From contig NZ_UTBG01000001.1 in NCBI RefSeq assembly GCF_900580675.1, positions 434,001-498,000 of the forward strand: a DNA stretch of 64,000 bases, written 5' to 3'. The DNA is from Pseudomonas viridiflava (GTDB taxonomy: Bacteria > Pseudomonadota > Gammaproteobacteria > Pseudomonadales > Pseudomonadaceae). Position numbers and translations under genes: made by a program. The notes beneath the pieces were generated by a model, which saw only the letters and a program-made list of their open reading frames with translations, did not search any database and was not told the origin of the DNA. This document shows, one piece after another, positions 47,693 through 59,400 of the stretch (positions within the stretch are counted from its first letter, which is position 1; every line of letters starts with the position of its first letter).

Positions 47693-48985
47693 TTACTGGC
47701 TTTCGCCACGTTCCCGCGCAATGGCGCGATAGCCGATGTCGGTGCGGTAGAAGCAGCCTTTCCAATCGATTTTCGCGGCCAGTTTGTACGCCTGTTGTTG
47801 CGCAGCGTCGACACTGGCACCCATTGCGGTGGCGCACAACACACGGCCACCTGCGGTTACAACTTTGCCATCCTTGAGCGCGGTGCCTGCATGGAACACC
47901 TTGCCTTCCAGCGTAGCAGCCGCGTCCAGGCCTTCAATCACATCGCCCTTGGCGTAGTCGGCAGGGTAACCACCGGCGGCCAGCACGATGCCGACGCTTG
48001 GGCGCGGGTCCCATTGCGCTTCAACCTTGTCCAGGGCCTGGGCCAGTGCGGCTTCCACCAGCAGCACCAGGCTCGACTGCAGGCGCAGCATGACCGGTTG
48101 GGTTTCCGGGTCGCCGAAGCGGCAGTTGAACTCGATGACTTTCGGGTTACCGGCTTTGTCGATCATCAGGCCGGCGTAGAGGAAACCGGTGTACACGTTG
48201 CCTTCGTCGGCCATGCCACGCACGGTCGGCCAGATCACCAGGTCCATCACGCGCTGATGCACTTCAGCAGTGACCACGGGGGCAGGGGAGTAGGCACCCA
48301 TGCCGCCGGTGTTCGGGCCGCTGTCGCCGTCGCCGACGCGTTTGTGGTCCTGGCTGGTGGCCATCGGCAATACGTTTTTGCCGTCGACCATTACGATAAA
48401 GCTGGCTTCTTCGCCGTCGAGGAATTCCTCGATGACCACGCGCGAACCGGCGTCACCAAAGGCATTGCCGGCGAGCATGTCGCGTACGGCGTCTTCGGCT
48501 TCCTGCAGGGTCATGGCGACGATCACGCCCTTGCCGGCAGCCAGGCCGTCGGCCTTGATCACGATCGGTGCACCGACCTCACGCAGGTAAGCCAGGGCCG
48601 GCTCGATCTCGGTGAAGTTCTGGTAGTCGGCGGTCGGGATCTTGTGACGCGCCAGGAAATCCTTGGTGAACGCCTTGGAGCCTTCCAACTGGGCAGCGCC
48701 GGCGGTCGGGCCGAAGCAGTCCAGGTTGCGGCTGCGGAACAGGTCCACAACGCCGGCAACCAGCGGCACTTCCGGACCGACGATGGTCAGGGACACGTTC
48801 TTTTCAGCGAAGTCAGCCAGTTGCTCAAGGGCCAGCACGTCGATGGCCACGTTCTCGCACTTGGCTTCAGTGGCGGTGCCGGCGTTGCCGGGGGCCACGA
48901 AGACTTTCTGGACGCGTGGGTCCTGGGCAACTTTCCAGGCCAGGGCGTGTTCACGGCCACCGCTGCCAATGATCAAAACATTCAT
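47693..48985 (-). CDS. purD: Phosphoribosylamine-glycine ligase PurD
   Basis: A 430-residue ATP-grasp enzyme, second step of purine synthesis, joining phosphoribosylamine and glycine to give GAR. The N-terminus MNVLIIGSGGREHALAWKVA, the ATP-grasp loop IVIKADGLAAGKGVIVAMTL, and FIVMVDGKNVLPMATSQDHK, TGGMGAYSPAP are canonical. It lies downstream of purH on the same strand with a REP element in between. Confidence 0.98.
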   Translation of the reverse strand: MNVLIIGSGGREHALAWKVAQDPRVQKVFVAPGNAGTATEAKCENVAIDVLALEQLADFAEKNVSLTIVGPEVPLVAGVVDLFRSRNLDCFGPTAGAAQLEGSKAFTKDFLARHKIPTADYQNFTEIEPALAYLREVGAPIVIKADGLAAGKGVIVAMTLQEAEDAVRDMLAGNAFGDAGSRVVIEEFLDGEEASFIVMVDGKNVLPMATSQDHKRVGDGDSGPNTGGMGAYSPAPVVTAEVHQRVMDLVIWPTVRGMADEGNVYTGFLYAGLMIDKAGNPKVIEFNCRFGDPETQPVMLRLQSSLVLLVEAALAQALDKVEAQWDPRPSVGIVLAAGGYPADYAKGDVIEGLDAAATLEGKVFHAGTALKDGKVVTAGGRVLCATAMGASVDAAQQQAYKLAAKIDWKGCFYRTDIGYRAIARERGESQ

Positions 48986-49030
48986 TTCAAAAACCTCAAA
49001 TTCTGTGGACGCCGCAGGAGCGCTTTTAAA

Positions 49031-49135
49031 TGTGGGAGCGGGCTTGCTCGCGAAAGCAGTGTGTCAGTCGCAGGATATGTAGCTGATACACCGCATTCGC
49101 GAGCAAGCCCGCTCCCACACAAGCCCGCTCCCACA
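49031..49135. repeat. REP doublet with duplicated end, between purH and purD
   Basis: Arms TGTGGGAGCGGGCTTGCTCG (from 49031) and CGAGCAAGCCCGCTCCCACA (ending 49119), then a tandem repeat of the last 16 bases, CAAGCCCGCTCCCACA (49120-49135). Confidence 0.9.
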
Positions 49136-49151
49136 TTTCGATCGCGTTGGA

Positions 49152-50759
<1,608 letters not shown>

Positions 50760-50790
50760 TTCAATTTCCATCAAAAGCAAAGGAGTCAGC

Positions 50791-50824
50791 AAAAAAGGCG
50801 TCCGTTTTTTACGCGGGCGCCTTT
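50791..50824 (-). terminator. Rho-independent terminator of dusB-fis
   Basis: On the minus strand, AAAGGCGCCCGC and ACGGACGCCTTT form a stem (one G-T pair) followed by a T tract. It separates fis from purH. Confidence 0.85.
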
Positions 50825-50841
50825 CTGGTTGGATTGAATGC

Positions 50842-51162
50842 TTACAGCAAATCGTACTGCTTGAGCTTTTTGCGCAAGGTGCCACGATTGAGGCCCAGCA
50901 GCTCACTGGCTTTGGTCTGGTTGCCCTTGACGTAGTTCATCACGCTTTCGAGCAAGGGCGCCTCGACTTCGGAGAGCACCAGGTTGTACACGTCCGTGAC
51001 GGAAGCGCCCTCAAGGTGGGCGAAATAATTGTGCAGCGCCTTCTCGACACTCCCGCGAAGGGTCTGGCCTTCTTCGCTCGGCGTGTTGAGGTGCTGTTTC
51101 AAATTGACGTTGTCGCTCACGGGTGTTGTTCCACTCACTAAAGTCTCGGTCATCATCGTCAT
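50842..51162 (-). CDS. fis: DNA-binding protein Fis
   Basis: A 106-residue nucleoid protein. The C-terminal helix-turn-helix reads [20 protein letters not shown] and the central part [20 protein letters not shown] fits Fis. It overlaps the dusB stop by 4 bases, the usual dusB-fis order of gamma-proteobacteria. The ATG at 51162 gives [11 protein letters not shown]; an inner ATG at 51153 is also possible. Confidence 0.97.
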   Translation of the reverse strand: MTMMTETLVSGTTPVSDNVNLKQHLNTPSEEGQTLRGSVEKALHNYFAHLEGASVTDVYNLVLSEVEAPLLESVMNYVKGNQTKASELLGLNRGTLRKKLKQYDLL

Positions 51163-52172
51163 GCGGCCACCCCTTCTCCGTCCCCTGCTCTCAGGCTCTT
51201 GTCTCGTTCGGCAAAAAACTCACGAACGGCGGTGACCTGTGCTTGCGTTTCATCCAAACGATTGAACCCGGCGCGAAATTCCCTGGCGCCTGGCAGGGTT
51301 GCGAGATACCAACCCACATGCTTGCGAGCAATGCGCACGCCCATCACGTCTCCATAGAAAACATGCAGGGCAGCCAGATGCTCTAGCAGAATACGTTCCA
51401 CCTCGATCAGCTCCGGTGCCGGCAAGACTTCGCCGGTACGCAGAAAGTGGTCGATCTCACGAAAAATCCACGGACGCCCCTGGGCGGCCCGGCCAATCAA
51501 CAGGCCATCGGCACCGGTTGCGTGCAGCACGCGCCGGGCTTTCTCGGCTGAATCAATATCGCCGTTGGCAAACACCGACATCGACACTGCCTGCTTGATC
51601 GCGGCGATGGTGTCGTACTCGGCTTCACCGGTGTACAGGTCGGCGCGGGTGCGGCCATGCACCGCCAGCGCTGTAATGCCTGCCTGTTCGGCGATCTTCG
51701 CCACCGTCAGGCCGTTCTTGTTGTCCCGGTCCCAGCCGGTACGGATCTTCAGGGTGACCGGCACATCCACTGCGGCGACAACGGCCTGCAGGATCTCGGC
51801 AACCAACTGCTCGTCTTTCAATAGTGCGGAGCCGGCGGCCTTGTTGCAGACCTTCTTGGCCGGGCAGCCCATGTTGATATCAATGATCTGTGCGCCCAAC
51901 TCCACGTTGGCCCGGGCCGCATCCGCCAGCATCTGCGCATCACCACCGGCGATCTGTACCGAGCGGGGCTCGGGATCACCTTCGTGGATCATGCGCATCC
52001 GCGATTTGCGGGTGTTCCACAAGCTCATGTCGCTGGTGACCATTTCCGAGACTACTAGACCCGCGCCCAAACGCTTGCACAGCTGACGAAAGGGCTGGTC
52101 GGTGACGCCCGCCATGGGAGCGAGAATCAAGCCGTTCTGCAATGTATATGGGCCGATGCGTACCGCCGACAT
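51159..52172 (-). CDS. dusB: tRNA-dihydrouridine synthase DusB
   Basis: A 337-residue FMN enzyme that reduces uridine in tRNA D-loops. Motifs: [40 protein letters not shown] with the catalytic cysteine, [20 protein letters not shown] and [20 protein letters not shown]. First gene of the dusB-fis operon; the AT-rich 185 bases upstream, shared with the DUF3426 gene running in the same direction, should hold the promoter. Confidence 0.97.
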   Translation of the reverse strand: MSAVRIGPYTLQNGLILAPMAGVTDQPFRQLCKRLGAGLVVSEMVTSDMSLWNTRKSRMRMIHEGDPEPRSVQIAGGDAQMLADAARANVELGAQIIDINMGCPAKKVCNKAAGSALLKDEQLVAEILQAVVAAVDVPVTLKIRTGWDRDNKNGLTVAKIAEQAGITALAVHGRTRADLYTGEAEYDTIAAIKQAVSMSVFANGDIDSAEKARRVLHATGADGLLIGRAAQGRPWIFREIDHFLRTGEVLPAPELIEVERILLEHLAALHVFYGDVMGVRIARKHVGWYLATLPGAREFRAGFNRLDETQAQVTAVREFFAERDKSLRAGDGEGVAA

Positions 52173-52357
52173 AGGACTTCCCTGTTGTGGGGCCGGATCA
52201 TTAGAGTTCGAAAAAGGGTTGGCATGATACCCGCTCTCGATGACTGGATAAAGGCTGAATTGGATAAAATCTGAACAGTTATTTCTTTATCGCTGCCGGT
52301 TTGGTTGCGCAACGCTCAGTCAAGAATCTGCCGTCAAGCCTGGATGCATGAACCGAT

Positions 52358-53587
52358 TCACTCAGGCGAATGAAAGCTCAGGCTGTAATTCACGGCTTTG
52401 TTGCCTGGATCAAGGATGTCCAGGGAGATATGGATCGGGGTCTGCGATGGCATTTCGCTCACGCCGGCCAGTTCGCCGCTCAGGTATTCGGCAGGCTTGA
52501 ACCGACGACTGGCGATCAGGCTGCCGTTCATGTCGGCAAAGCGCAGCTCCAGCAGCGGGAACGGCTGGGAGAACACCGCGCGGTTGTAGATGATCGCGTC
52601 CACCACCAGCGCCCCGGCGAATTCCGGGTGGCTGCGCACCACCAAGTTGCTGCTCTTGATGTGGGCAATATCGACCCGCGATGGCACGGTGCAGCCCAGT
52701 GTGGGGCACAGTTCCTGGAACCAGGGGCGGTACGCATCCTGGCGGGCCAGTTCGTCGAACTGGTAGGCGATGTACTGGCCTGCCAGGCCGGCGGCGGCGA
52801 TCAGGACCAGCAACAGCCAGATCAGGCGACGGCCGAGGCTCGAGGGGCGTTTCTGCGCGTAGAGGTGCAGCGGGTCGTCTTCCAGGTCCTGCAGGACGTC
52901 GTCGTGGGCGCTGGGTTCGGCCCGCACGCGCTTGCGACGCGGCGCAGGGCGCTCTTCGGGTTGTGGTTCCGCGGCCTGGGTCAGTGGCGTGAAGGGTGGG
53001 TCGAGGTCGTCCTCGTCATCAGGCGTCGAGCGCAATGGAGGCGCGTCGTCGATGTCGTCGGTGTGCAGCGACATCGAGGGTTCGGTACGCTGCCGGGAGG
53101 CAGGAGCCTCGGCCTGTAAAGCCTGGGCGCGTTCCTCTGGCGTTTCGCTGAACAGGCTGGCGGCCCACTTTTCTTCCTCGGCCTTGACGCTGTCGCGGCT
53201 GGCGCTGAGGGCTTCTTCCTTTTGCCGACGGTCGGCGCCTGATTGGCGACGCTCGGCAGTCGGCTGAGTGTGCTGAATCTCACGGCGTTCCAGCTTGGCG
53301 AGTTCTTCGTCGAGGTCCAGGTTGTCCAGGTCCAGCTCTTCGGCTGTCCACTGTTTCTGGCTGATTGCCCGGGGAGGCTCGGGAACCGGATCCGCGATGA
53401 TCTGCGGCTCGGGTTCCGGCAGGGGCGAAGTGGCCTGCGCGCGCTGCTCGAGCAACTGGCGAACGGCGTTGAACACCTGCAGGCACGAGCCGCAGCGCAC
53501 CACGCCGCGGGCCACGCTCAATTGAGCGTGGTTGACGCGAAAGCGCGCTTGGCAATGTGGGCACTGAGTGACGAAACTGTCGGTCAT
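52358..53587 (-). CDS. Zinc-ribbon and DUF3426 domain membrane protein
   Basis: A 409-residue protein with an N-terminal zinc ribbon (TQCPHCQARFRVNHAQLSVA then VVRCGSCLQVFNA), a long acidic, proline and glutamate-rich linker (about 60-260), one membrane helix (RRLIWLLLVLIAAAGLAGQY) and a C-terminal DUF3426 domain (CPTLGCTVPSRVDIAHIKSS, FADMNGSLIASRRFKPAEYL). This MJ0042-type finger plus DUF3426 layout is common in proteobacteria; the function is unknown. Sited between prmA and dusB. Confidence 0.9.
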   Translation of the reverse strand: MTDSFVTQCPHCQARFRVNHAQLSVARGVVRCGSCLQVFNAVRQLLEQRAQATSPLPEPEPQIIADPVPEPPRAISQKQWTAEELDLDNLDLDEELAKLERREIQHTQPTAERRQSGADRRQKEEALSASRDSVKAEEEKWAASLFSETPEERAQALQAEAPASRQRTEPSMSLHTDDIDDAPPLRSTPDDEDDLDPPFTPLTQAAEPQPEERPAPRRKRVRAEPSAHDDVLQDLEDDPLHLYAQKRPSSLGRRLIWLLLVLIAAAGLAGQYIAYQFDELARQDAYRPWFQELCPTLGCTVPSRVDIAHIKSSNLVVRSHPEFAGALVVDAIIYNRAVFSQPFPLLELRFADMNGSLIASRRFKPAEYLSGELAGVSEMPSQTPIHISLDILDPGNKAVNYSLSFHSPE

Positions 53588-53617
53588 GCGGCCATCCGAT
53601 TCAGGCAAGCGCTCATT

Positions 53618-54496
53618 CTAGCGCCGACGCCCGCTGATGCGTACCCAGCCGTCGCGGTTGGCGATCGGGTCCAGTTCGAAATCCTTGGCGTAGGCGGCAG
53701 CCACGTCTTCACCCTGTTCGGCGAGAATGCCCGACAGCGCCAGGCGGCCACCCGGCTTGACCAGGCTCGACAGCTGCGGCGCCAGGGACACCAGCGGGCC
53801 TGCGAGGATATTGGCCACCAGCACATCGGCCTGCACCTGGGGCAGTTGCTCCGGCAGGTAGAGTGGGAATTTGCCTTCAGGAATGTTGTTGCGCCCGGCG
53901 TTGTCGCGGGAGGCTTCCAGGGCCTGCACGTCGATGTCGGTGCCCACGGCTTCCTTGGCGCCCAGCAGCAGGGCGGCAATGGCCAGGATGCCTGAGCCGC
54001 AGCCGAAGTCGAGCACGTGGCTGTCGGTCAGGTCCTGGCCGTCCAGCCATTCCAGGCACAGGGCGGTGGTGGGGTGGGTGCCCGTGCCGAAAGCCAGGCC
54101 CGGGTCGAGCAGCAGGTTGACCGCGTCCGGTTCCGGGGCGGCGTGCCAGCTTGGCACGATCCACAGGCGCTGGCCGAAACGCATCGGCTGGAAGTTGTCC
54201 ATCCAGCTGCGTTCCCAGTCCTGGTCTTCGATGATTTCGCTGTGGTGCTCGGGCAGCGGGCCGCCGGTGAGCAATTCCATATGGGCCAGGACGCTGGCGG
54301 CATCGGTGCCGTCTTCGAACAGGGCCAGCAGATGGGTGTGGGACCACAGCGGGGTGGTGTTGAGTTCGGGTTCGAAGATCGGCTGGTCTTCGGCGTCCAT
54401 GAACGTCACCGAAACGGCGCCGACTTCGAGGAAAGCGTCTTCGTAGGTTTCGGCTTGTTCTGGGCTGATGGCGAGACGGACTTGCAGCCAAGGCAT
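53618..54496 (-). CDS. prmA: Ribosomal protein L11 methyltransferase PrmA
   Basis: A 292-residue SAM methyltransferase that trimethylates L11. The N-terminus [20 protein letters not shown] is the substrate domain; the SAM motif [20 protein letters not shown] and [20 protein letters not shown] are canonical, with [20 protein letters not shown] before. ATG 54496 is the family start. A REP pair and terminator separate it from accC upstream. Confidence 0.97.
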   Translation of the reverse strand: MPWLQVRLAISPEQAETYEDAFLEVGAVSVTFMDAEDQPIFEPELNTTPLWSHTHLLALFEDGTDAASVLAHMELLTGGPLPEHHSEIIEDQDWERSWMDNFQPMRFGQRLWIVPSWHAAPEPDAVNLLLDPGLAFGTGTHPTTALCLEWLDGQDLTDSHVLDFGCGSGILAIAALLLGAKEAVGTDIDVQALEASRDNAGRNNIPEGKFPLYLPEQLPQVQADVLVANILAGPLVSLAPQLSSLVKPGGRLALSGILAEQGEDVAAAYAKDFELDPIANRDGWVRISGRRR

Positions 54497-54609
54497 GGCG
54501 GGCACCTTTGAAAAATGAGTGTGCAGCGGGGTAGGGCTGCGAAAGACGCGCAAGTTTACGCGAGCGAACAGCAGAAGACGACTGTACTGCTGGTGTACAC
54601 AGAACAAAA

Positions 54610-54698
54610 TGTGGGAGCGGGCTTGCTCGCGAATGCGGTGTGTCAGTAATGGATGTGTTGACTGGCACACCGCATTCGCGAGCAAGCCCGCTCCCACA
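54610..54698. repeat. REP doublet (GCGGGCTTGCTCGCGAA family) between accC and prmA
   Basis: Inverted arms TGTGGGAGCGGGCTTGCTCG (from 54610) and CGAGCAAGCCCGCTCCCACA (ending 54698). The inner part (GCGGTGTGTCAG and the facing ACTGGCACACCGC) is also complementary. Confidence 0.92.
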
Positions 54699-54738
54699 AG
54701 GGGAATGTATCAATCCAGAAAAGACGGGTGGGCAGAAA

Positions 54739-54768
54739 CAACAAAGCCGCCCGAAGGCGGCTTTGTTG
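54739..54768 (-). terminator. Rho-independent terminator after accC
   Basis: AACAAAGCCGCC, loop CGAA, GGCGGCTTTGTT: a perfect 12-base stem just after the accC stop on the minus strand. Confidence 0.9.
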
Positions 54769-54778
54769 GGTGGAGCAC

Positions 54779-56140
54779 TTACTGGTTGGCCAGCTTGTGT
54801 TCCAGGTAGTGAATGTTCACACCACCTTCGCAGAAGCCTTCATCGCGAACCAGGTCCCGGTGCAGCGGGATGTTGGTCTTGATGCCGTCGACCACGATTT
54901 CGTCCAGGGCGTTACGCATACGGGCCATGGCCTCGTCGCGGGTTGCGCCCCAGGTGATCAGCTTGCCGATCAACGAGTCGTAGTTGGACGGAACCTTGTA
55001 GCCGCTGTACAGGTGCGAATCCACACGTACGCCGTTGCCGCCGGGCGCGTGGAAATGCTTGACCAGGCCAGGGCTTGGGATAAAGGTTTTCGGGTCTTCG
55101 GCGTTGATCCGGCACTCGAGCGAGTGGCCATGAATCTTCACGTCGTCCTGGGTGAAAGACAGCACGTTGCCAGCGGCGATGCTGAGCATCTCCTTGACGA
55201 TGTCGATACCGGTGACCATCTCCGAAACCGGATGCTCTACCTGCACGCGAGTGTTCATCTCGATGAAGTAGAAACGGCCGTTCTCGTAGAGGAACTCGAA
55301 AGTGCCCGCGCCACGGTAGTTGATGTCGATGCACGCCTTGACGCAGCGAGCCAGAACTTCCTGGCGAGCAGTTTCGTCAAGACCCGGTGCCGGCGCTTCT
55401 TCCAGGACCTTCTGGTGACGACGTTGCAGCGAGCAATCGCGGTCGCCCAGGTGGATGGCGTGGCCCTGGCCGTCGGACAGTACCTGCACTTCCACGTGAC
55501 GTGGGTTGGTCAGGTATTTCTCAAGGTAGACCATCGGGTTGCCGAACCAGGCAGCCGCTTCGGAGCGCGTCTGCTTGGCGGCTTCGATCAGGTCTTCTTC
55601 CTTGTGCACCACGCGCATGCCGCGACCACCACCGCCACCGGCGGCCTTGATGATCACCGGGTAACCGACTTCGCGACCAATGCGCAGAGCGGTTGCCTCG
55701 TCTTCCGGCAGTGGGCCGTCGGAACCTGGAACGGTTGGCACGCCGGCCGCGATCATGGCGTCCTTGGCTGATACCTTGTCGCCCATCAGGCGAATGGTTT
55801 CGGCTTTCGGGCCGATGAAGGCAAACCCGGATTTTTCCACCTGTTCGGCGAAATCGGCGTTTTCCGCGAGGAAGCCGTAGCCCGGGTGGATGCCATCAGC
55901 GCCGGTCACTTCGGCTGCGGCGATGATGTTCGAGACTTTCAGGTACGAGTTCGTGGCCAGTGGCGGGCCGATGCAGATGCTTTCGTCCGCCAGTTTCACG
56001 TGCATCAATTCAGTATCGGCCGTCGAGTAAACAGCGACGGTCTTGATGCCCTCTTCCTTACAGGCGCGCAGGATACGCAGCGCGATCTCGCCGCGGTTGG
56101 CGATCAGGACTTTTTGCAGTTTCTTCGCAGGTTTCAACAT
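54779..56140 (-). CDS. accC: Acetyl-CoA carboxylase biotin carboxylase AccC
   Basis: A 453-residue ATP-grasp enzyme that carboxylates the biotin on AccB, first step of fatty acid synthesis. Motifs: [60 protein letters not shown] and [20 protein letters not shown]. It follows accB by 17 bases; ATG 56140 chosen. Confidence 0.98.
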   Translation of the reverse strand: MLKPAKKLQKVLIANRGEIALRILRACKEEGIKTVAVYSTADTELMHVKLADESICIGPPLATNSYLKVSNIIAAAEVTGADGIHPGYGFLAENADFAEQVEKSGFAFIGPKAETIRLMGDKVSAKDAMIAAGVPTVPGSDGPLPEDEATALRIGREVGYPVIIKAAGGGGGRGMRVVHKEEDLIEAAKQTRSEAAAWFGNPMVYLEKYLTNPRHVEVQVLSDGQGHAIHLGDRDCSLQRRHQKVLEEAPAPGLDETARQEVLARCVKACIDINYRGAGTFEFLYENGRFYFIEMNTRVQVEHPVSEMVTGIDIVKEMLSIAAGNVLSFTQDDVKIHGHSLECRINAEDPKTFIPSPGLVKHFHAPGGNGVRVDSHLYSGYKVPSNYDSLIGKLITWGATRDEAMARMRNALDEIVVDGIKTNIPLHRDLVRDEGFCEGGVNIHYLEHKLANQ

Positions 56141-56157
56141 CGAAGGCGCTCCGCGGT

Positions 56158-56616
56158 TCAAACGATGGTGAACAGCGGCTGGTCGTACTCAACCGGCTGA
56201 CCGTTTTCTACCAGGATGGATTCGATGACGCCGGCTTTTTCAGCCGTGATGTGGTTCATCATCTTCATCGCTTCAACGATGCAGATGGTGTCGCCCACTT
56301 TCACGGTTGCGCCGACTTCAACGAAGGCTGGCGAGGTCGGTGCCGGAGTGCGGTAGAACGTACCGACCATTGGCGACTTGACCACGAAACCGTTCAGCAC
56401 AGGCGCGGCCGGTGCAGCAGGCGCAGCGGCGGCTGGTGCGGCGGCAGGAGCAGCAGCCGGAGCCGGTGCTTGCATTTGTGGTGCGTAGAACTGTTGGGCC
56501 GGGGTCTTGCTGTGACGGCTGATCCGTACGGACTCTTCGCCTTCCTTGATTTCCAGCTCGTCGATACCGGATTCTTCCAGCAGCTCGATCAGTTTCTTAA
56601 CTTTACGGATATCCAT
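56158..56616 (-). CDS. accB: Biotin carboxyl carrier protein AccB
   Basis: A 152-residue carrier. The N-terminal [20 protein letters not shown], an Ala/Pro-rich linker (about residues 48-75), and the biotinyl domain with the modified lysine in [17 protein letters not shown] are present. First gene of accBC. Confidence 0.98.
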   Translation of the reverse strand: MDIRKVKKLIELLEESGIDELEIKEGEESVRISRHSKTPAQQFYAPQMQAPAPAAAPAAAPAAAAPAAPAAPVLNGFVVKSPMVGTFYRTPAPTSPAFVEVGATVKVGDTICIVEAMKMMNHITAEKAGVIESILVENGQPVEYDQPLFTIV

Positions 56617-56640
56617 GAATCATCAACTCCCAAGGGTCGG

Positions 56641-57096
56641 TCAGGGGCGCTTGGCCGGTTGTTCAAGCTGTTCCAGGGCGGCCTCCAGGGCCAGTCGGTA
56701 ACCGCTGGCGCCAAGGCCGCAGATCACTCCTACCGCTACGTCGGAGAAATAAGAGTGATGGCGGAAAGGTTCGCGTTTGTGCACGTTGGACAAATGCACT
56801 TCGATGAATGGGATGCTCACCGCCAGCAGCGCGTCACGTAATGCAACACTTGTGTGCGTAAATGCGGCGGGATTGATCAGGATAAAGTCCACGCCTTCGC
56901 CGCGTGCGGCATGGATGCGATCAATCAATTCGTACTCGGCATTGCTTTGCAGGTACAGCAAATGGTGGCCGGCATCACGGGCCCGGCGTTCCAGATCGAG
57001 GTTGATCTGCTCCAGGGTCACTGCCCCGTAGACGCCCGGTTCGCGGGTGCCGAGCAGGTTCAGGTTGGGTCCGTGAAGAACCAGTAAGGTCGCCAT
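56641..57096 (-). CDS. aroQ: Type II 3-dehydroquinate dehydratase AroQ
   Basis: A 151-residue enzyme of the shikimate pathway. Motifs: [60 protein letters not shown] and [19 protein letters not shown]. It precedes accB by 24 bases, the order aroQ-accB-accC typical of Pseudomonas. Confidence 0.98.
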   Translation of the reverse strand: MATLLVLHGPNLNLLGTREPGVYGAVTLEQINLDLERRARDAGHHLLYLQSNAEYELIDRIHAARGEGVDFILINPAAFTHTSVALRDALLAVSIPFIEVHLSNVHKREPFRHHSYFSDVAVGVICGLGASGYRLALEAALEQLEQPAKRP

Positions 57097-57275
57097 CGGC
57101 TGTTCCTTGTTATTGATGTGGGTGCGGCAGAACCCGGCGACTATGCCGCAAAGCCTTTGTGACTGTCCAGTTCTATGCAGTAGCCAGCACGATTAGCGAG
57201 GATAGCGCAAAATTTGTGACTGTGGCCCGTAATCCGGTCATTGGTAATACGGCTGTGAGATCACTGGAGATCCAC

Positions 57276-57365
57276 TGTGGGAGCGGGCTTGCTCGCGAAT
57301 GCGGTCTGCCAGTTGATACATCAGGTGACTGACCTACCGCATTCGCGAGCAAGCCCGCTCCCACA
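57276..57365. repeat. REP doublet (GCGGGCTTGCTCGCGAA family)
   Basis: Inverted arms TGTGGGAGCGGGCTTGCTCG (from 57276) and CGAGCAAGCCCGCTCCCACA (ending 57365), between the chemoreceptor gene and aroQ. Confidence 0.92.
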
Positions 57366-57385
57366 TTTTGATCTTCATAGGGCTG

Positions 57386-59347
57386 TCAGACGCGAAACGC
57401 CTGCACCGCAGTGTTGAGCTGCCCACCGAGCACCAGCAGGTGTTCCCCCTGGCGCCGCCCTTGCCCAATACGCAGCAAATTATCCTCGCCCAATTGGTGA
57501 ATCCGTTCGCTGTTGTCGCGAATCTCGCTCACGGCGCCACTCTGCTGCGCGGTCACATCGGCGATGCGCACGGCGGTGTCGGAGATGGTCTGGATTGCGC
57601 CGACGATTTCATCCAGCGCGCCGTCCGCCGCCTGGGCTTGCTGGGCGGTGGCTTCGGCGTGTTCTACCTGGGCGCGCATGCCCTCCACCGATTGGTGCGC
57701 GGCGCTTTGCAGGCCGGCGATCAAGCCCTGGATTTCTGCGGTGGCGCCTGCCGTGCGCTGGGCCAGGGAGCGCACTTCATCGGCGACCACGGCAAAGCCG
57801 CGCCCGGCCTCACCGGCGCGCGCGGCTTCAATCGCCGCGTTGAGCGCCAGCAGGTTGGTCTGGTCGGCAATCGAGCGAATCACCGTGAGCACGCCGCCGA
57901 TGGTGGCGGATTCTTCGGCGAGTTTTTCGATCATTTGCGCGTTTTGCTGCACTTCGCCCACCAGCGCATGCAGCCCGGTCAGGCTCAGGCCGATGACGCG
58001 CTGGCCTTGCTCCACCGCCTGGCCCGCACTGCGACTGGCACCCGCTGCCTGGCTGGCGTCGCCGGCCACTTGCTGAATGGTGGCTTCCAGTTCGCCCAAG
58101 GAGTCGCGGATCTGCGCGGTATCTCCGGCCTGGCGTTCGGCGCCGTCATGCAGGCCGCTGCTCAGTTCGGCGAGGGCGCGGCTGCTGCCGGCGACCTCTT
58201 CGGCATTCCCGCGAATAGTGCCGACCAAGTCCACCAAATAGGCGCGCAGGCGGTTAAGCGAAGCTTCGATGTCATGCAGCTCACGGTTAGTCTTGCCCAA
58301 GGCGATCGGCTGGCTGAAGTCGCCTTCGGCCCAGGTCGACAAGGCTGGGGCCAGGTTGGTCAGCACCCGCGCCAGGCGCCGTTGCAGGGTGTCGATCAGC
58401 AGGGCAATCAGCAGAATCAAGCCGATCATCACGCCTTGCATCAGGCGCACTTCGCCTTGGATCTGGCCATGCTGCGCGCGTACCACGGGTTCCAGGCCGG
58501 CGATGGCTTGCTGCACGGCGGCGATTTTCAGGTGGGTGGCGGTGGCCAAGTCGGCGCGTTGCTGGATCTGCTCGCGGGTGCGCTTGAGTTCGGCGGGGTA
58601 GCGGGTCAGCAGGCTGTTGAGTTCGCGCTTGAGGTCGACGCCGGTGTCCTGGGCTTCGGCTTTTTCGCTGTTTCCCAGGCCCATCATCGCCGAAAAGTCA
58701 TCCGCGCTGGATTCGGCGCTGGCTTTTACGCCGAGCAATGGCAGTTGTTCCAGCAGGTCGGCCTGGCTGCGGATATTGCCGAGTTCGCGCTCCACGTCGT
58801 CGGCCAGCTCCGCGCGGCCGCTGCTGACCAGTTTGTCGCGGGCCAGGGACAGCTTGCCCAGATGTTGGGAAGCAGCCAGCAGGGGCGGCAGGTAACGTGC
58901 GGCTTCGGGTGAGGTGACGCCGATCGCGTATTGGCTCAGTTGTTCCAGGTTGGCCCCCAGCTCGCGCTCGGCTTGCAGCAACAAAGCCTGCGGGTCGCCC
59001 GCCAGCTTACCGGCCGCCAGCAGGTCGGTTTTGCTGAAGGCATCCAGGTCCGTCAGGCTCGGGCGCAGGTTTTGCGCAAGCTCGCCCGGCAATTCATCCA
59101 GGTGTTGCAGCAGGTTTTCCAGGCTCTGGCTGGCGCTGCTCAAGCGCAGCGCATCACCGCTGGCCAGGTAGTCGTCGATATTGCGCGCGGCCTGGTTCTG
59201 GAAAGTCTGCGACAGGCCGAGGTAGCGCTCCATCAACAGATAGGGGCGTTCCAGTGCGCGTTGCGACCACCAGAGCGTGGCCCCGAGGGCCAGGCACACG
59301 GCCACCAGCAGGAGGGTATTGAGATTGGTCAGCAGCTTCAGGCGCAT
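57386..59347 (-). CDS. Methyl-accepting chemotaxis protein at the ctpL position
   Basis: A 653-residue chemoreceptor. First helix about 8-29 ([20 protein letters not shown]), a long helical periplasmic domain (about 30-300), second helix ([20 protein letters not shown]), HAMP, and the signalling domain with the hairpin tip [27 protein letters not shown]. In P. aeruginosa the gene here is ctpL (PA4844), for phosphate taxis, so ligand is inferred by position only. ATG 59347 is preferred; a TTG at 59359 would add MKPR. The gcbA-like gene lies just upstream. Confidence 0.93.
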   Translation of the reverse strand: MRLKLLTNLNTLLLVAVCLALGATLWWSQRALERPYLLMERYLGLSQTFQNQAARNIDDYLASGDALRLSSASQSLENLLQHLDELPGELAQNLRPSLTDLDAFSKTDLLAAGKLAGDPQALLLQAERELGANLEQLSQYAIGVTSPEAARYLPPLLAASQHLGKLSLARDKLVSSGRAELADDVERELGNIRSQADLLEQLPLLGVKASAESSADDFSAMMGLGNSEKAEAQDTGVDLKRELNSLLTRYPAELKRTREQIQQRADLATATHLKIAAVQQAIAGLEPVVRAQHGQIQGEVRLMQGVMIGLILLIALLIDTLQRRLARVLTNLAPALSTWAEGDFSQPIALGKTNRELHDIEASLNRLRAYLVDLVGTIRGNAEEVAGSSRALAELSSGLHDGAERQAGDTAQIRDSLGELEATIQQVAGDASQAAGASRSAGQAVEQGQRVIGLSLTGLHALVGEVQQNAQMIEKLAEESATIGGVLTVIRSIADQTNLLALNAAIEAARAGEAGRGFAVVADEVRSLAQRTAGATAEIQGLIAGLQSAAHQSVEGMRAQVEHAEATAQQAQAADGALDEIVGAIQTISDTAVRIADVTAQQSGAVSEIRDNSERIHQLGEDNLLRIGQGRRQGEHLLVLGGQLNTAVQAFRV

Positions 59348-59400
59348 GCGTGGTTTCAACCGACAGCAAAAGATAAGTGCCTGAAGTTATTGCGTTTCCA

